The notes beneath the pieces are model-generated. The model worked only from the letters and a program-made list of their open reading frames with translations, had not been told where the DNA came from and ran no database searches. A stretch of 64,000 bases of DNA from Iris pallida (lineage: Eukaryota > Streptophyta > Magnoliopsida > Asparagales > Iridaceae), in NCBI GenBank assembly GCA_029216955.1, contig JANAVB010016199.1:12641714-12705713 (forward strand). The letters are read 5' to 3'. This document shows positions 10,500-21,923 of the stretch, piece after piece. The stretch's first letter is position 1. Each line of letters begins with the position of its first letter. Position numbers and translations under genes: made by a program.

Positions 10500-11856
10500 C
10501 TAGAGAAGTGACTGCTTATGTCGCCACAGAACATCAAGATGCTTCTAGTTCTAACAATCAAGAGCAAAGAATTGCTGTTTTGGAGGCTAGTTTGAAGAAC
10601 ATGGCTGAGATGATGACAGTCATGCATGCTGTGATTATGGCACAATATACAGTTCCACCGGTTGTGAATCTGGTTCCGACTCAAGAACCTATAACATCAT
10701 CAACTCCCATTAATATTGATCTGGGGGTACAGTCTCCTCACACCGTTTCCATTCCTGCGTAGACTATTCTAAGTCAATCTGGTGCCGGGGTGGTATTTAT
10801 CATGCAGTACCCCCTCCTAACATATCAAATCAATCTACTACTCCACAATCAACGGGAGATACCAACGAGGCCGTAAAAATTTTACGTACTCAATTTGAAG
10901 CTTTCAAACAGAAAGACGGCTTGCAGAAGCTTGGGATTAAGCAACATTATCCCATAGAATGAAAGGAAGTCCAATTTCTCCCCAAGTATAAACCCCCTAC
11001 TATTATGTTGTTTGATGGCAGCACATCGCCAAGTCAATACCTCAATCATTTTGAGGTAATGACTGATCAACTCTAGCCAAATGACGCTCTACTCACTAGA
11101 GTGTTTGTCGAATATTTAGCAGGTGCAGCTTACGATTGGTACCGTAGTTTGCCAGATGGTTGTATAACCTCTTTCTCTGGATTCAAACAAATGTTTCTGA
11201 AATAATTTTATGAGGGAACAAATGACATAACTATGTCTGCTCTCTTTAAAATTAAACAACGACACAATGAAACAACTGAAAGGTTCATTGAACGATTCTG
11301 CCGTGAGGTACTCAAAATACCTCTTGGGACTCCAGATGCTCTGACTATAGACACTTGCAAATCAAACATATTGCCTATAATCAGCATGTGGACCAGATTG
11401 ACACAGTTCTAGGATTGTCCTTCATTCATAGTGAACGCTAAAGCGGCAGAAGAAAGTGCTGACAAGTTCAAACAATTAGGTATTCAGATGCCTAATCTTG
11501 GCAAATATGAACATGTTACACCTAACAATAGCGGCCGTTAGAACAACCGCAAGAGTAAAGAGACTTTGGCTATCAATATCAAAGGCAAACAAACTCTAGC
11601 CATGAACATAGGTCAATCGACACCTACTCCAACGACACCACCACAGAAGGTACCACGTCCGAAAGAAGAATATTATTTTGATGAAAATGATGGCATGAGT
11701 ATCTTTGACTGTCTGATCAAGAGCAACAAACTTCAACTGCCAAAGGCAAAACGACCAGATGAAATGGGTAAAACTGACCACCCTAAATATTGTGTTTACC
11801 ACAGATTTATCGGACATCCGACTCGAGCATGCTATGTGGTCAAAGGCAAGATCTAG
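10395..11856 (+). pseudogene. gag: Tat A gag core, broken
   Basis: After a frame change near 10390 the phase encodes an acidic, Ser-rich stretch and a heptad-like segment (about 10560-10630), then stops at 10760. From about 10870 another phase gives the retrotransposon Gag domain: Phe-Asp-Gly-Ser near 11012, Tyr-Asp-Trp-Tyr near 11132, and Phe-Ile-Glu-Arg-Phe-Cys near 11285. It ends with a Cys-X2-His-X4-His-X4-Cys-like motif (CVYHRFIGHPTRAC, about 11790-11832), typical of Tat/Athila Gags instead of a CCHC knuckle. Stops interrupt it at about 10966, 11074, 11203, 11410 and 11540. It would form the virus-like particle. Confidence 0.75.
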
Positions 11857-12845
11857 GAGATGGTTAATTCTGGCACAATTACTCTCCAACAAGATGAAAA
11901 GACTATAACTGCTAATGTTGTCTCTCTACAGTTTGGCAATTTTCCTGCTCAACTTGTGTAGGAAGGCGTCATTCCCATTCTGAGAACCACTTTGGAGATT
12001 GTTAATCTCCTACCTGTCCGAACTGATGGTCTTGTTCCTCTGTCTACTGATAAAGATAAGATTATATGGATCCATTCGGATTTGGTGGCTGACTTTGAAG
12101 CACCTTCTTCATCCACAAAGTCTATGAAAGCAACCAAATACAAGTCATGTCACATAACTTTGTTGGGTGAACATTGTCCTCCACCTTTAACTACCACTTT
12201 CACTTCTGCTGCAGATCCTTCTTCTTTCTCCACTTCTGAGACAACAATGTCAAAGTCAGAAGCCAAATATCAACCAACTTTCCATCTTTCACAGTCTCGT
12301 GAATTAATGACAAAGATGGGATATGATCTACAAAAGGCTTCCGGCTTGAATAATAGAAAAGAATCTCCTATACCTTTTTCCCTATGTCTTTCATATAACC
12401 AATCTCGGTTGGTTTGGGTTACAGGATGAACTCTTTTCAAAAGAAATTTTCCAGAAAGAAGGCAAAGAGTTGCAATATGGTATCCTTCGAACCTGTATCT
12501 GAAGAAGAGGCCTTATCTGGTACCAGGTCTGGAAGAATTTACCTAATAGATTATTCAGAAGGCCAGAAGAACCCTGTTTTAGCTCCAGAGACTCCTCCAG
12601 CATTATCTTTTCCTGCCGTCAATGTTCCATCGGCTTCATCTCCTCTAGTAAAACCAACTCCTCCCAAACCAACAACAACTGACAAAGGAAAATAACCTGT
12701 CCGCTTTGACAAATTATTGAAGAAGTCTCCAGTTCTAGGACTCGAGAAGCCATATCATTTCGATATACTGGCTCAACTGGCTAATACCCTGGCAAGGTTA
12801 TCAATTTTTGAACTACTGCGTCTTTCAAAAGAAACTTGAGAGACA
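11857..12845 (+). pseudogene. Tat A gag-protease linker with G-patch-like motif
   Basis: Continuation of the gag phase with a stop at 11854 and another near 11959, open again to 12429, then a phase change to 12414-12695. It contains Met-Gly-Tyr-Asp-Leu-Gln-Lys near 12316, followed by Gly-Leu-Asn, which resembles the G-patch motif found in some retroviral and Tat/Ogre polyproteins. The rest is Ser/Thr/Pro-rich and unassigned. Confidence 0.5.
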
Positions 12846-13589
12846 TTGAGTGAAGCTTTGATGCAAGCTGATACTTGTCTAGCACTCCTTAAGAAGCCAG
12901 AGGAGGAGCCTGTAACTTGTCTTCATTGCCATAGTGTGATGGGGTTGATGCCAAACATCACCTTTACACAAGATGATATGTTGCTGGAAGATAATCGTCA
13001 TGACCGACCCCTCTACTTCACAGGATATGTCGATACTATGAAGGTTGATCGCATCTTGATTGACCCCGGGTCTGCGTTCAGCATCATATCAAAGCCTTTA
13101 CTAGATGCCTTAAAGAATCCTGTACATAATTTTTCAACAACCATCACAACAATCCTGGGATTTAATTCTGGAAGAAGTGAACCTTTGGGAAAGATCCGCC
13201 TGAAAGTTCAAATAGGTAATCTTCATACAAAGGTTACTTTCTATGTGATTGACAATCATGGCTCTTATAATGTTTTGCTGGAAAGACCTTTTCTACATGA
13301 GCATAATATTGTACCATCCACTTTATACCAATGCCTCAAATATGTGGACGTAAATGGAGAGGTCCAAAAGGAAGTAGCTGACCTAAATCCTTTTAAGGGT
13401 ATTGAAGTATATTGTACTGATTCTCGAATGTACAAGGAAGAATTCATGAAGGTTGTATTAGAGATGGATAGTGAGGAAGATCAGAAAGATACTTTAAAAG
13501 ATGTTCTCACAATCCCTGTCAAAGGACGTACTACTCGTCCCTCTTCTTCTCAGGCTTTGACTATCCATCTTTCCTCTTATAACAAATAG
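12846..13589 (+). pseudogene. Tat A aspartic protease
   Basis: An open 247-codon stretch. The catalytic-loop region reads Leu-Ile-Asp-Pro-Gly-Ser-Ala (about 13058-13078); Tat/Ogre proteases often show D-x-G-S here in place of DSGA. The downstream block Tyr-Asn-Val-Leu-Leu-Glu-Arg-Pro-Phe-Leu-His and Val-Pro-Ser-Thr-Leu-Tyr-Gln-Cys-Leu-Lys-Tyr (about 13267-13340) is a Tat/Ogre hallmark; the Glu where Gly is usual (G-R-P) is a probable loss of function. It would process the polyprotein in the particle. The segment is open but belongs to a broken polyprotein. Confidence 0.8.
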
Positions 13590-14680
13590 CTTCCTGCTGT
13601 AGAAAGGGAACAAAGAAAGCTCACCTCTTCTGAGCCTCTTGTTATCGACCTTCGTCATAACAAACCTTCTCCTTCTCCCCCTCTGGTTATCAACCTCCAT
13701 AAGCCTTCTGTTAAGGCCAAAAATCCTTCCTCTTCTTCTCTGGTTATTAACCTTACTAAACCTTCTGTTAAGGCTAAGAATCTTATTGTAAATGATGATA
13801 TATAAATCAATAAAGTAGCATCTCCTTTATAGTATACTTATGTTCTTTATTATATTCGATGTTATTTAGAAATGCTAGATAACATTGAACCACTTACCAT
13901 AGGAGAAGTTCAACCTCTCCAAGACGAAGTATTGCTCGAACCAATGCATGACTCCTTCTTCTTAGTTCCTTCCAGGAAGAAAGATAAACTTCCTATACTT
14001 TTTAGTAAAGGAACAGAACAGAAGATCAAGCCCAATGGTGAAGAAGAAAATTACGATAACGAAAGACTTCAATACGTCGTTATAGTCAGCAATCAAAAGA
14101 TATCATCCAAAAGATGGGCTATAATTTTAAAGCTGGTCTCAATTGTGGCAAGGGAAGACGAACTCATATTCGTATTCCTGCTCCAAAAGGAAAGTTAAAA
14201 CAATATTACAGCAAACGAAGCGGGGATTGGGTTATCTTCGCCAATTCTGACTCCAAAAGCCTCCGAATCCAATGAAGAATATTGATCTAACTCTTCTGAT
14301 TCTGTCTCATGGGATTCAGACACCAGTGTTTGACACGTCCATCGAGTGACTCTATCTTCCAATATGGTAACTGCCGAGTTCTCGGAAGACGACAAAGACT
14401 TTGCTGATGTCTCTGAATCTGATCATTGTGCACAAAGGATGGATACTCAATGGGAGCTTCGCTTCGAGCAACGTAAGCCACCTACCGAAGATCAGTTGGT
14501 TCAAGTCGATGTTGGAGATAAAACTTCTCCAAAACCAATATTCGTCAGCAAAAGCCTCCCTGAAGCGGATAAACATAAACTTATCCAACTCTTAGGGAAT
14601 ACATTGATGTATTCATTTGGAGCTATAAAGACATGTCGAGATTAGATCCCTAGATTACAACCCATAAACTCAATATTCTG
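13590..14680 (+). pseudogene. Tat A protease-RT linker, second G-patch-like motif
   Basis: Fragmented frames (13872-14198, 14346-14645). A Met-Gly-Tyr ... Gly-Leu-Asn-Cys-Gly-Lys-Gly-Arg stretch at about 14110-14160, in a phase different from the long frames, looks like a G-patch. A Lys-Pro-Ile-Phe-Val-Ser block at about 14540 leads towards RT, as in related elements. A Lys-Pro-Ser repeat region lies at 13620-13800. Confidence 0.5.
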
Positions 14681-15925
14681 CCAAATGCAAGGCCAATCAA
14701 GCAACAACAGCATCGATTTCAACCTGACATGATAGACGCCATAGAAGCTAAAATCAAGAATCTCATTGCCTGTGGCTTCATCAGAGAAGAACAACATCCG
14801 GACTAGGTGGCTAATGTTGTCCTAATTTTGAAGAAAATAGGGAAGGTCCAAGTCTGCATCGACTTCAGAGACCTTAATAAAGCTTGTCCCAAAGACGAAT
14901 TTCCTCTTCCAATCACTGATGTAATGATCGACAATACTTGCGGATTTGAACATATATCTTTTATGGATGGATTTTCAGGATATAATCAAATCAAGATGCA
15001 TCCAGAAGATGAGAAACATACATCTTTTCGCACTCCTCTTGGAGTCTATTGCTATACTGTCATGCCATTTGGTCTCAAAAATGCTGGTACAACTTATCAG
15101 CAGGCAATGTGTACTATCTTCCATGATCATTTGCGAAAGACGGTTGAATGCTATGTAGACGATATTGCTGTTAAAAGTCGTCTAAAGGAAGACCACATTC
15201 AAGACTTGATAACTATATTTGATCTAATGCGCCAGCATCAACTCAAGATGAATCCCACCAAGTCATTCCTAGGAGTCTCTAGTGGCAAATTTTTTGGATT
15301 CGTTATTACCTTTAAAGGTATACACGTTAACCCTAAAAAATTAAAGCCATTCAAGAGATGCGTCCTCTACGCAACCTAAAAGAGCTACGAGGATTCCAGG
15401 GATGGCTTGCGTATATCAGAAGATTCATCTCAAATCTCTCTGGACGCTGTAGACTGTTCACTCAACTCATAAAGAAAGGTGTGTCTTTTATTTGGACTAA
15501 AGAATATCAACAAGCATTTGAAGACATAAAGCGGTACTTGATGAACCCTCCAGTTCTAGTGCCTCCAGTCTCAGGAATACCCTTCCTGATGTATGTTCGA
15601 GCAATGGACCATTCACTAGGTGCTTTATTAGATCAAAAGAATAAAGAAGGTCATGAATAGGCTATCTATTATCTTAGCCATACAATGATTGGAGCTGAAC
15701 ATTGATACACCCAGTGGAAAAAAGAATGTCTAGCTTTGATGTTTGTTGTTCAAAAGATAAGACATTATATCACTTGCCAAACTATTCATGTTATTTCTAG
15801 AGTCAACCCTCTTCGGGTATTTATGAAGAAGCCCAGTACACTCAATTCCAGGCTTGCAATATGGGCCATATTGTTAGCATAATACGATATGGTTTATGTT
15901 CCTCAAAAGTCTGTTAAAGGTAAAG
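14681..15925 (+). pseudogene. pol: Tat A reverse transcriptase and RNase H, broken
   Basis: RT motifs in order: Pro-Ile-Lys-Gln (about 14695), Gly-Phe-Ile-Arg-Glu-Glu (14780), Val-Cys-Ile-Asp-Phe-Arg-Asp-Leu-Asn-Lys-Ala (14850), Met-Pro-Phe-Gly-Leu-Lys-Asn-Ala (15060), and the catalytic box Tyr-Val-Asp-Asp-Ile (about 15150). Thumb and connection follow (Leu-Arg-Gly-Phe-Gln-Gly near 15385), then RNase H with Ala-Ile-Tyr-Tyr-Leu-Ser and Lys-Lys-Glu-Cys-Leu-Ala-Leu. Stops: TAG at 14804-14806 (a Trp position in relatives), 15658 TAG, 15704 TGA and 15881 TAA, plus a phase change near 15340 and a 1-base loss near 15933. It would copy RNA to DNA in the particle. Confidence 0.88.
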
Positions 15926-16751
15926 CCTTGCTGATTTTCTGGCAGCTCATCCAATTCCTGAAACATCTAAACTTTACGACGAGATTCCAGATGAAACTTT
16001 GGAGCCCAATATAATTTCAGAAGAAAGTCTTACATGGTGTCTATTCTTTGATGGTGCATCCAGAATCGTACTAAAAGGTGCTATTATTGCTGGAGTTGGA
16101 ATCGTCCTCGTCTCACCAGAAGGGTTAGCTATTCAAAGAGCTTATTCTTTAGATGAGTCATGTTCCAATAACGTGGTTGAGTATAATGCCTTACTCATTG
16201 GTCTCCAGCTAGCTAAACAATTAGATATTGAGTATCTTGAAGTTTACGGAGACTCCAAACTGATTGTCAATCAAGTTAGAGGCACGTACGAAGTTCGACA
16301 TCAAGATCTGGTCCCATATCATGATGCAGCGATCAGGATGGCTACTTCATTCAAAGGTTTCTTCATCGAGCATGTACGCCGAGTATGTAATACAAAGGTT
16401 GATGCACTCGCTAATCTTATATTAGTGTTAGCAATTCCAGTTAGAAGGCAACAAATGATCGTCATCACTATTAGAGAATTATTTTGCATTGAGAATAACT
16501 CAAATATTGAAGTCAACAACTCGAACATAGAATTCAACAATTCGGTTGACGTTTGTACCATCAGTGAAGATTGGAGGACTCCTTTCATAGACTTCGTGGT
16601 CCATGATATCTTATCCGAAGATCCTAAGGAGGCTACAACAATTCGTTGGTGGTCACTCAGATTCTATTATAATCATGCTACAAAGACACTCTACCAACGA
16701 ACATTTGACGGCTTACTCCTACGCTGTCTCGCAGGAGAGAAAGCAAAATAA
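15926..16751 (+). pseudogene. Tat A second (archaeal-type) RNase H
   Basis: Open from about 15935 to 16751. The fold's acidic residues are all visible: Phe-Phe-Asp-Gly-Ala-Ser (about 16050), Val-Val-Glu-Tyr-Asn-Ala (16177), Tyr-Gly-Asp-Ser-Lys-Leu (16245) and Val-Asp-Ala-Leu-Ala-Asn (16400). Gly-Val-Gly-Ile-Val-Leu-Val-Ser-Pro-Glu-Gly precedes. This extra RNase H between the normal RNase H and integrase defines the Tat/Ogre lineage. A short Asn-Ser-Asn-Ile-Glu duplication (about 16490-16540) lies between it and the integrase. This is the best-preserved pol domain of the copy. Confidence 0.88.
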
Positions 16752-17828
16752 ATACTTCGTGAAGCTCATAACGGTGTTTTTGGTGCACATCAGCCTGGTC
16801 CTAAACTACAGGATCGTATTCGTCGTATGGGCTACTATTGGCCCTCGATGGTATCTGATGCAATCGAGTATGCAAGAAAGTTTCGAGCATGTCAAATCCA
16901 TGCTGACTTCATCCATCAACCATCAGAATTTCTTCACCCGATGACAGCATCATGGCCCTTTAAAGCTTAGGGCTTGGATGTCATTAGTCTTATTAACCCT
17001 CCCTCGTCTCGAGGACATCGGTTCATATTAGCCATAACTGATTATTTCTCAAAGTAGGCTGAAGCTATACATCTAGCTGAGATCAACACAAGCAGTATTA
17101 TCAATTTTATGAAGCATCATGTGATCTACAGATTCGGTGTTCCTCGGCGAATCGTTCATGATAATGGGCCAAAATTCATCAGTCAGAAGTTCACTCGATT
17201 CTGCGATGATAACAGGATCAAGAATATTGCTTCTACAGCTTACAATCCTGCAGCTAATGGGTTGGCAGAAGCATTTAATAAGACCATCATCAAACTCCTC
17301 AAGAAGTTTATTTCTACCAACAAACAGAACTTGAGTGAAAAGCTTGGAGAATGTCTGTGGGCTTACCGTACTACCGTACGTACTCCTACAGGCTGCACAC
17401 CTTTCTCTGTAGTATATGAATATGAGGCCGTCTTACCATTGGAAATCCAGATTCCTTCCCTAAGGATTGCCATTGCCAATGAACTCACAATCGAAAATAA
17501 TGATCGTCTGAGACTTCAGGAGCTTGAAGCGCTTGGCGAAAAACAGCTCCTAGCTCAACAACATATTGAGTTATACCAAGCTCGTCTATCAAAAGCCTTC
17601 AACCATAAAGTCAAAGTACGAACATTTCAGAAAGGAGAACTAGTTCTAACCTTCAGATGTCCTATGAATATGACGTACATGAGCAAAGGCAAATTCGAAG
17701 CGAAGTTTGAAGGACCATACGTTGTAAGCAAAGTTTTCTCCAACGGAGCTTATCAATTGACTGGTATGGATGGTCAAGTTGCCATGATGCCCATTAATGG
17801 TAAATTTCTCAAGAAATATCATATTTGA
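16752..17828 (+). pseudogene. Tat A integrase, broken
   Basis: The zinc domain keeps His-X6-His (about 16760-16785), but its first Cys is Phe (Lys-Phe-Arg-Ala-Cys, near 16885). The core shows Leu-Asp-Val-Ile (16975), His-Asp-Asn-Gly-Pro-Lys-Phe (17155) and Ala-Glu-Ala-Phe-Asn (17265), the D-D-E triad. TAG stops at about 16968 and 17056 sit where Trp is usual (TGG to TAG). The C-terminal domain ends with Gly-Lys-Phe-Leu-Lys-Lys-Tyr and TGA at 17826-17828; no chromodomain follows, as expected for Tat. Confidence 0.88.
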
Positions 17829-17864
17829 AGATAAAAAGATATCAACACAGAGAATCAGAATGTA

Positions 17865-17882
17865 AATAAAATTCCTTTTATT
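17865..17882. terminator. Convergent poly(A) signals between pol and an antisense gene
   Basis: AATAAA on + (17865-17870) and AATAAA on minus (17882-17877) are only 6 bp apart, 37 bp after the integrase stop and 32 bp after the stop of the antisense ORF at 17914. The arrangement suits a shared 3' end for two convergent transcripts. Usage is inferred, and genomic RNA would have to read through the + signal. Confidence 0.5.
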
Positions 17883-17913
17883 ACATAACTCAGACAGAAG
17901 GAAATATATAAAA

Positions 17914-18180
17914 TTAACGAGGACCAGAGCCCTCTTCATTGAAGACATATTTCACAAAAAGCTCGAAAATATTATTGTCCGATGACACCAGTAGTTCACA
18001 AGCAGCCTTCCTCAGAGCTTCTTCCTCGACAGTAATTCCAGGCTCCACCTATTTGACAAGAATGTCCTATTTTGATTCAGAAAAAGCCGAGCTTTCTTCC
18101 ACTTCGGGCTGAATGGGTGGCGAAGGCTCGTCAGAATGAGTGTCGATGGCAGCTTCGATCTTTGGGATAGCCTCAGCCTC
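17914..18180 (-). pseudogene. Tat antisense gene C, main part (split by Tekay insertion)
   Basis: Read on the minus strand, an acidic frame runs from the Tekay insertion point (TSD at 18176-18180) to a TAA at 17916-17914. Across the insertion it is in phase with an ATG at 41148. Counting the TSD once, the gene is 291 nt, 96 codons plus stop. It has two in-frame TAG codons at about 18055 and 18075 (likely CAG to TAG). The product would be Glu/Pro/Ser-rich N-terminally, with a C-terminal stretch Lys-Ala-Ala-Cys-Glu-Leu-Leu. An AATAAA follows the stop at 32 nt. The function is unknown. Antisense extra ORFs between integrase and 3' LTR are known in some Tat-lineage elements; I cannot match this one to a family. 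Confidence 0.55.
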
Positions 18181-21019
18181 TGTAATGCCTATAGTTCGTA
18201 TTACGTATTTTAGAATACATGTACATATTTTATCTTGTATTGTATGATTCCTTGCTTGGCTTATCTTGGCATTTCATGGCTTGGTTTATTCTGGGTTGGT
18301 TCGGTTAGGCTTGGGTTGCCTTGGTTCATCATGAACCAAGGAGAGAACCCTTACCTACCACCACCATCCCCATTTATTAGCCCACTCCTCTTTCTCTCTC
18401 TTCATTACTCCTCTTCTTCCCCACCATTACTCCTTACCTACCAGAAAGGTCTAGGCAACTGCATCTTGCTTCATGGAGGAACTCAAGATTTATTGTTCCA
18501 TTTTCTTCCTTGCAACGTTCTAAGACTCTTTAGTGCTTGGCATTTTCAATTTCCATTGCTAAATTTTTTAGATCTAAGTTTATTGTATTCTTATATTTCT
18601 TGGGTTTTGATCTACTTAATCTTATTATTATCAAGTTCTGATGGTTCCATGTTGTAGAGTATTTCATTCTGCCCTATTTTGACCTATGGAAGTTCGGATT
18701 TGGACTCTGGATGAAGGATTTATGGAGTTTGGAAGCCATGGCTTGCATGGTTCTTCTTCTCGAAATAATGGAAAAGAAGGACAGTACTCAGCCGCATGGC
18801 TTCTCATGCGACAAGTTTTCTTCTTGGCCGCATGGCTTAGCTTGAACCCAGCCGCATGAGTTATTGATCTTCCAGCCGCATAAGACTTCCGAACCGCATA
18901 AGCCTCGGCATAGTCCAGCCGCATGAACTCAATTATCCTTAGCCGCATAAAGTTATTCCCCCTCCCTAGCAGCATAAGACTCCACTTGATCATATTCGTA
19001 TATGACTGGTACTTCCAGCCGCATAAGGCCTTGCTCCCCGCAAGCCGCATAAGACCTTTCATCTCAGCCGCATGGGGTCTCTCTCTCCAGCCGCATGGAA
19101 CTTTGATTCCCTGGCCATATGGAACTTTGATTCCCTGGCCGTATGGGACCCCGCTCATCCCAGCCGCATAAGATCCCCTCTATTCCCAGCCGCATAGGCT
19201 CCTGCCCCTTCTTAGCCGCATAAACCCGAGTTTTCTGAGCCACATGAGCTCTCCTCCTTTCAGCCGCATATGCCCTATTTTTCCTCCAGCCGCATGAACT
19301 TTTCCCTTACTGCCACATAGGCCCCCATTCTTTCCAGCCGTATGTGCTCTTCTCACTTGAGCCACATAAGGCCCAGTCATCCCCAGAGCCGCATGAGACC
19401 ACATGGAACCCAGACGCATGGGCTGCTCCATAGCCTTGTATTTTTATGATTTAATTATTATTATCAGGCTCATATCTTATGGCCCTCAGTGTAACTTGGG
19501 TCTTTTGATGGAATGCTTATACTATGTTATCCTGCACTTATAACCTGAACACGACAGTGACCCGTAGCGGTGCACTCTTAACAAGTAACATGACATGATA
19601 GTGGCCCATCGTGGCACACTCCTAACAAATATACCTGACATGATATATCTCGAATTGTTGTTGCGATAGCTAACTTTACATGACATGACAAGTATAAATA
19701 ACCTGGACACCGTGGGTGAATGTGCTTGTACAAATGAACCAGTATTGTCTTGCATCATGTCTAGGACAGGGACCCCTGAGTACCACGGTCAGGGGTGCCC
19801 ACCAAATTGACTAAGGCTAATAACTAGAATAATCCAGTAGTCATAAAGAGATTTCCCAGCTACAGACGATCCTGTTACCTGGGCACGCTTGGGATCTGTA
19901 GCCTGTCGTCGAGTAGGGCACATTTCCAGCACACTATCATGTGTTGCACCCTTCAAGCTACTTAAGGGTACATACGTTTCCGGGACGATATACCCACTTG
20001 AATTCAACCCCTAATATTCGACCTGGGTAACCTGGATGGTCTGCAGGGCTTGTGGCTATGGAATAATCTCGTTGCATCTTATTAGTAACAAGGCCTGTGA
20101 TAACCCTAGTTAGTTAAAGTATCAAGCCGTTCTTATTTCTTGGCCGTGATTGTTGGATGAGGCATAACCATTCTAGTCTTGTCTTGATCCTGTACAAGAT
20201 TGTTACATGACCTGATTCTTATATTATCTTGTCGATAAATGGTGGGAAACCAAGTTCTGTTCAGATGAAGGGTTACAACCCCGGTCCTTGTTTGGTTTAC
20301 GGGTTGTAACCTGGTTATCAGAATAGTTCCATGATTATCCCATCGTATATCATCCTGATATTTTCTTCCATATTTCCAGTTCTTACTACTTATTTATATT
20401 CTTGTGCTAATTGTTGGTTTTAGTTTTCTAAGTGAAACTTTATTTATGGCACTTGCTCTTTCTGGGATCTGACCCAGCTGGTTTTGTATGGCCAGATTTC
20501 GGAGCAGCTCCGGAGGATCTACCGACCTTCCAGCCCGATAGTGACCACCAGGCGTAACCAGGGCAACGAGTGGGTTTCTTTTTATTCTTCCACTTTATTG
20601 TAACAATATTCTTTTGAGGCGTTTAGCCGGCGAGCACGTGTTTAGCTCGTATTGTACCTTTACTTACTGTCTGCCTACGGGCTATAACATGATTGACAGA
20701 TCCTAGGGTTGGTCATGTATGACTAAACTCTTGCTAGTCTTGACATTTTGTAATGACTAGCTTCATGATCAGCTGAATATGTAATGTTTGGGACGCCTTA
20801 CTATTGTATATTTGGTGATCTTGCATCTTGTAACATTTATTTACTTGCTTATGATTGAGACACTAGGCTTGTTCATGACCATACGAGATTATTGGCTTGT
20901 AGTTAAACCCTCATGTATCTAGACAGCCGTGACCGTATAGCAAGGTGGGTTGCACTTCAATATACGTAGCTGGCTATGTCTACCCCCGCTCTCCAGTATT
21001 CTGGTTCTAGGGCGTGACA
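18181..21019 (+). repeat. 5' LTR of the Tekay element
   Basis: 2839 bp, TGTAATGCC ... GGGGCGTGACA type (here TAGGGCGTGACA). It matches the 3' LTR throughout. A plausible promoter segment is the C-rich stretch with ATTTATTAGCC near 18370. The array of GCCGCAT words lies at 18789-19425. The U5 end is similar to that of the other Tekay-like LTRs in the window. Confidence 0.92.
18789..19425. repeat. Array of about 26 AGCCGCATR words with unique spacers
   Basis: The 9-mer CAGCCGCAT followed by A or G recurs about every 20-35 bp, with spacers that do not resemble each other. By eye I count about 26 occurrences, including variants GCCACAT, GCCGTAT and GACGCAT. Many variants are what loss of a CG dinucleotide would give. 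It makes long antisense frames rich in Ala-Ala and Met-Arg-Leu, which I take as artefacts. The same array occupies 38959-39566 in the 3' LTR. Confidence 0.75.
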
Positions 21020-21177
21020 TGGTTTAAGTGGTAGCCCATGCAGGTCTTGTAAATCAAGATATGTGAGGGTTTACCGAATAGATGTCTCAATCAGTACTCG
21101 TCCTTGATCTCTGCTCGTATCCTCCGAATCCCTAAAATTCTTGTCCTGATCACATGCTTGTATCGTTGATCTGTCCT
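21020..21177 (+). promoter_or_regulatory. Tekay leader with conserved post-LTR motif
   Basis: The sequence directly after the LTR reads TGGTTTAAGTGGTAGCCC then ATGCAGGTC. The gag-only element has a clearly related block at 48252-48280. It occupies the primer-site position but is not the tRNA-iMet type (TGGTATCAGAGC) seen in the three-LTR element. The leader continues to the GTCCT target site at 21173-21177. Confidence 0.5.
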
Positions 21178-21923
21178 TGTAGTGCCCCGTCCCACAAAGT
21201 CAATCGGAGGAATCGAAACGCCGACGGCGTTCGGAACTTGGCCTTACAACGGCGACTCGAAGACATCGCTCAGGTGGGGGAGTTTCGGTGAACTTGCCTC
21301 ATCTCTGCCTTCACTTAATAATTCGTGTGGTTTCAACTTACACAAGTAGGCTAATATAAAAGCTACGAACGCACATAGCTAAAGGAATAATCCCGACCCG
21401 TCGGAATGTCTTAGAACATGGAAAATGGTCCCACGGTCTCAATAGAAGTCGGCTCAGCGTACTTTAAAATGACACTCGGTCCTTCGTCCCGGGGCTTGGG
21501 AGAAGGAAAGTTGGTATTCGACACAAACGATGAGTTAGCCTAAGTCATAGGCGTCGCCCGCGTAAATGCTCGATAAAGCATGCACGTTTTCACTGCGCAA
21601 GGCTTGGCATAGCCATGGTTCGTCCCTCGAGTTAAGTTGTAGGCTTAAATAAGTTAGGCAAAGTTAAGCCGATCGACCTAAGTCATTCTAAGTGCTGTCC
21701 CGCTCGTTCTGCGGTTGTCAAGTTAAATAGTCCCACGATCTCAAGGCCCGTCATATAACGTATGACTTGGGTGATAACGTCGCGTAAGACAGAAGTCAGT
21801 TACAGGCACGAGCCACGATTGGCACGATGTAAAGTTAGCCACGGTCCATGGCACTTAAGGAACATATTTGTTCGAGTTAAGTTGGAAGGCTACGTAGTAG
21901 TCGTTCCCTCGGGTACAAAGAAG

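Noticed and set aside
14287..14588. Minus-strand frames opposite the Tat protease-RT linker as additional antisense genes
   Set aside because: No TATA box and no second copy to compare; the antisense genes I accept are those with a counterpart or promoter.
18789..19425. Possible CRISPR-like array (short repeat, unique spacers)
   Set aside because: Repeats are 8-9 bp, degenerate, spacing irregular, inside a plant LTR; no cas genes.
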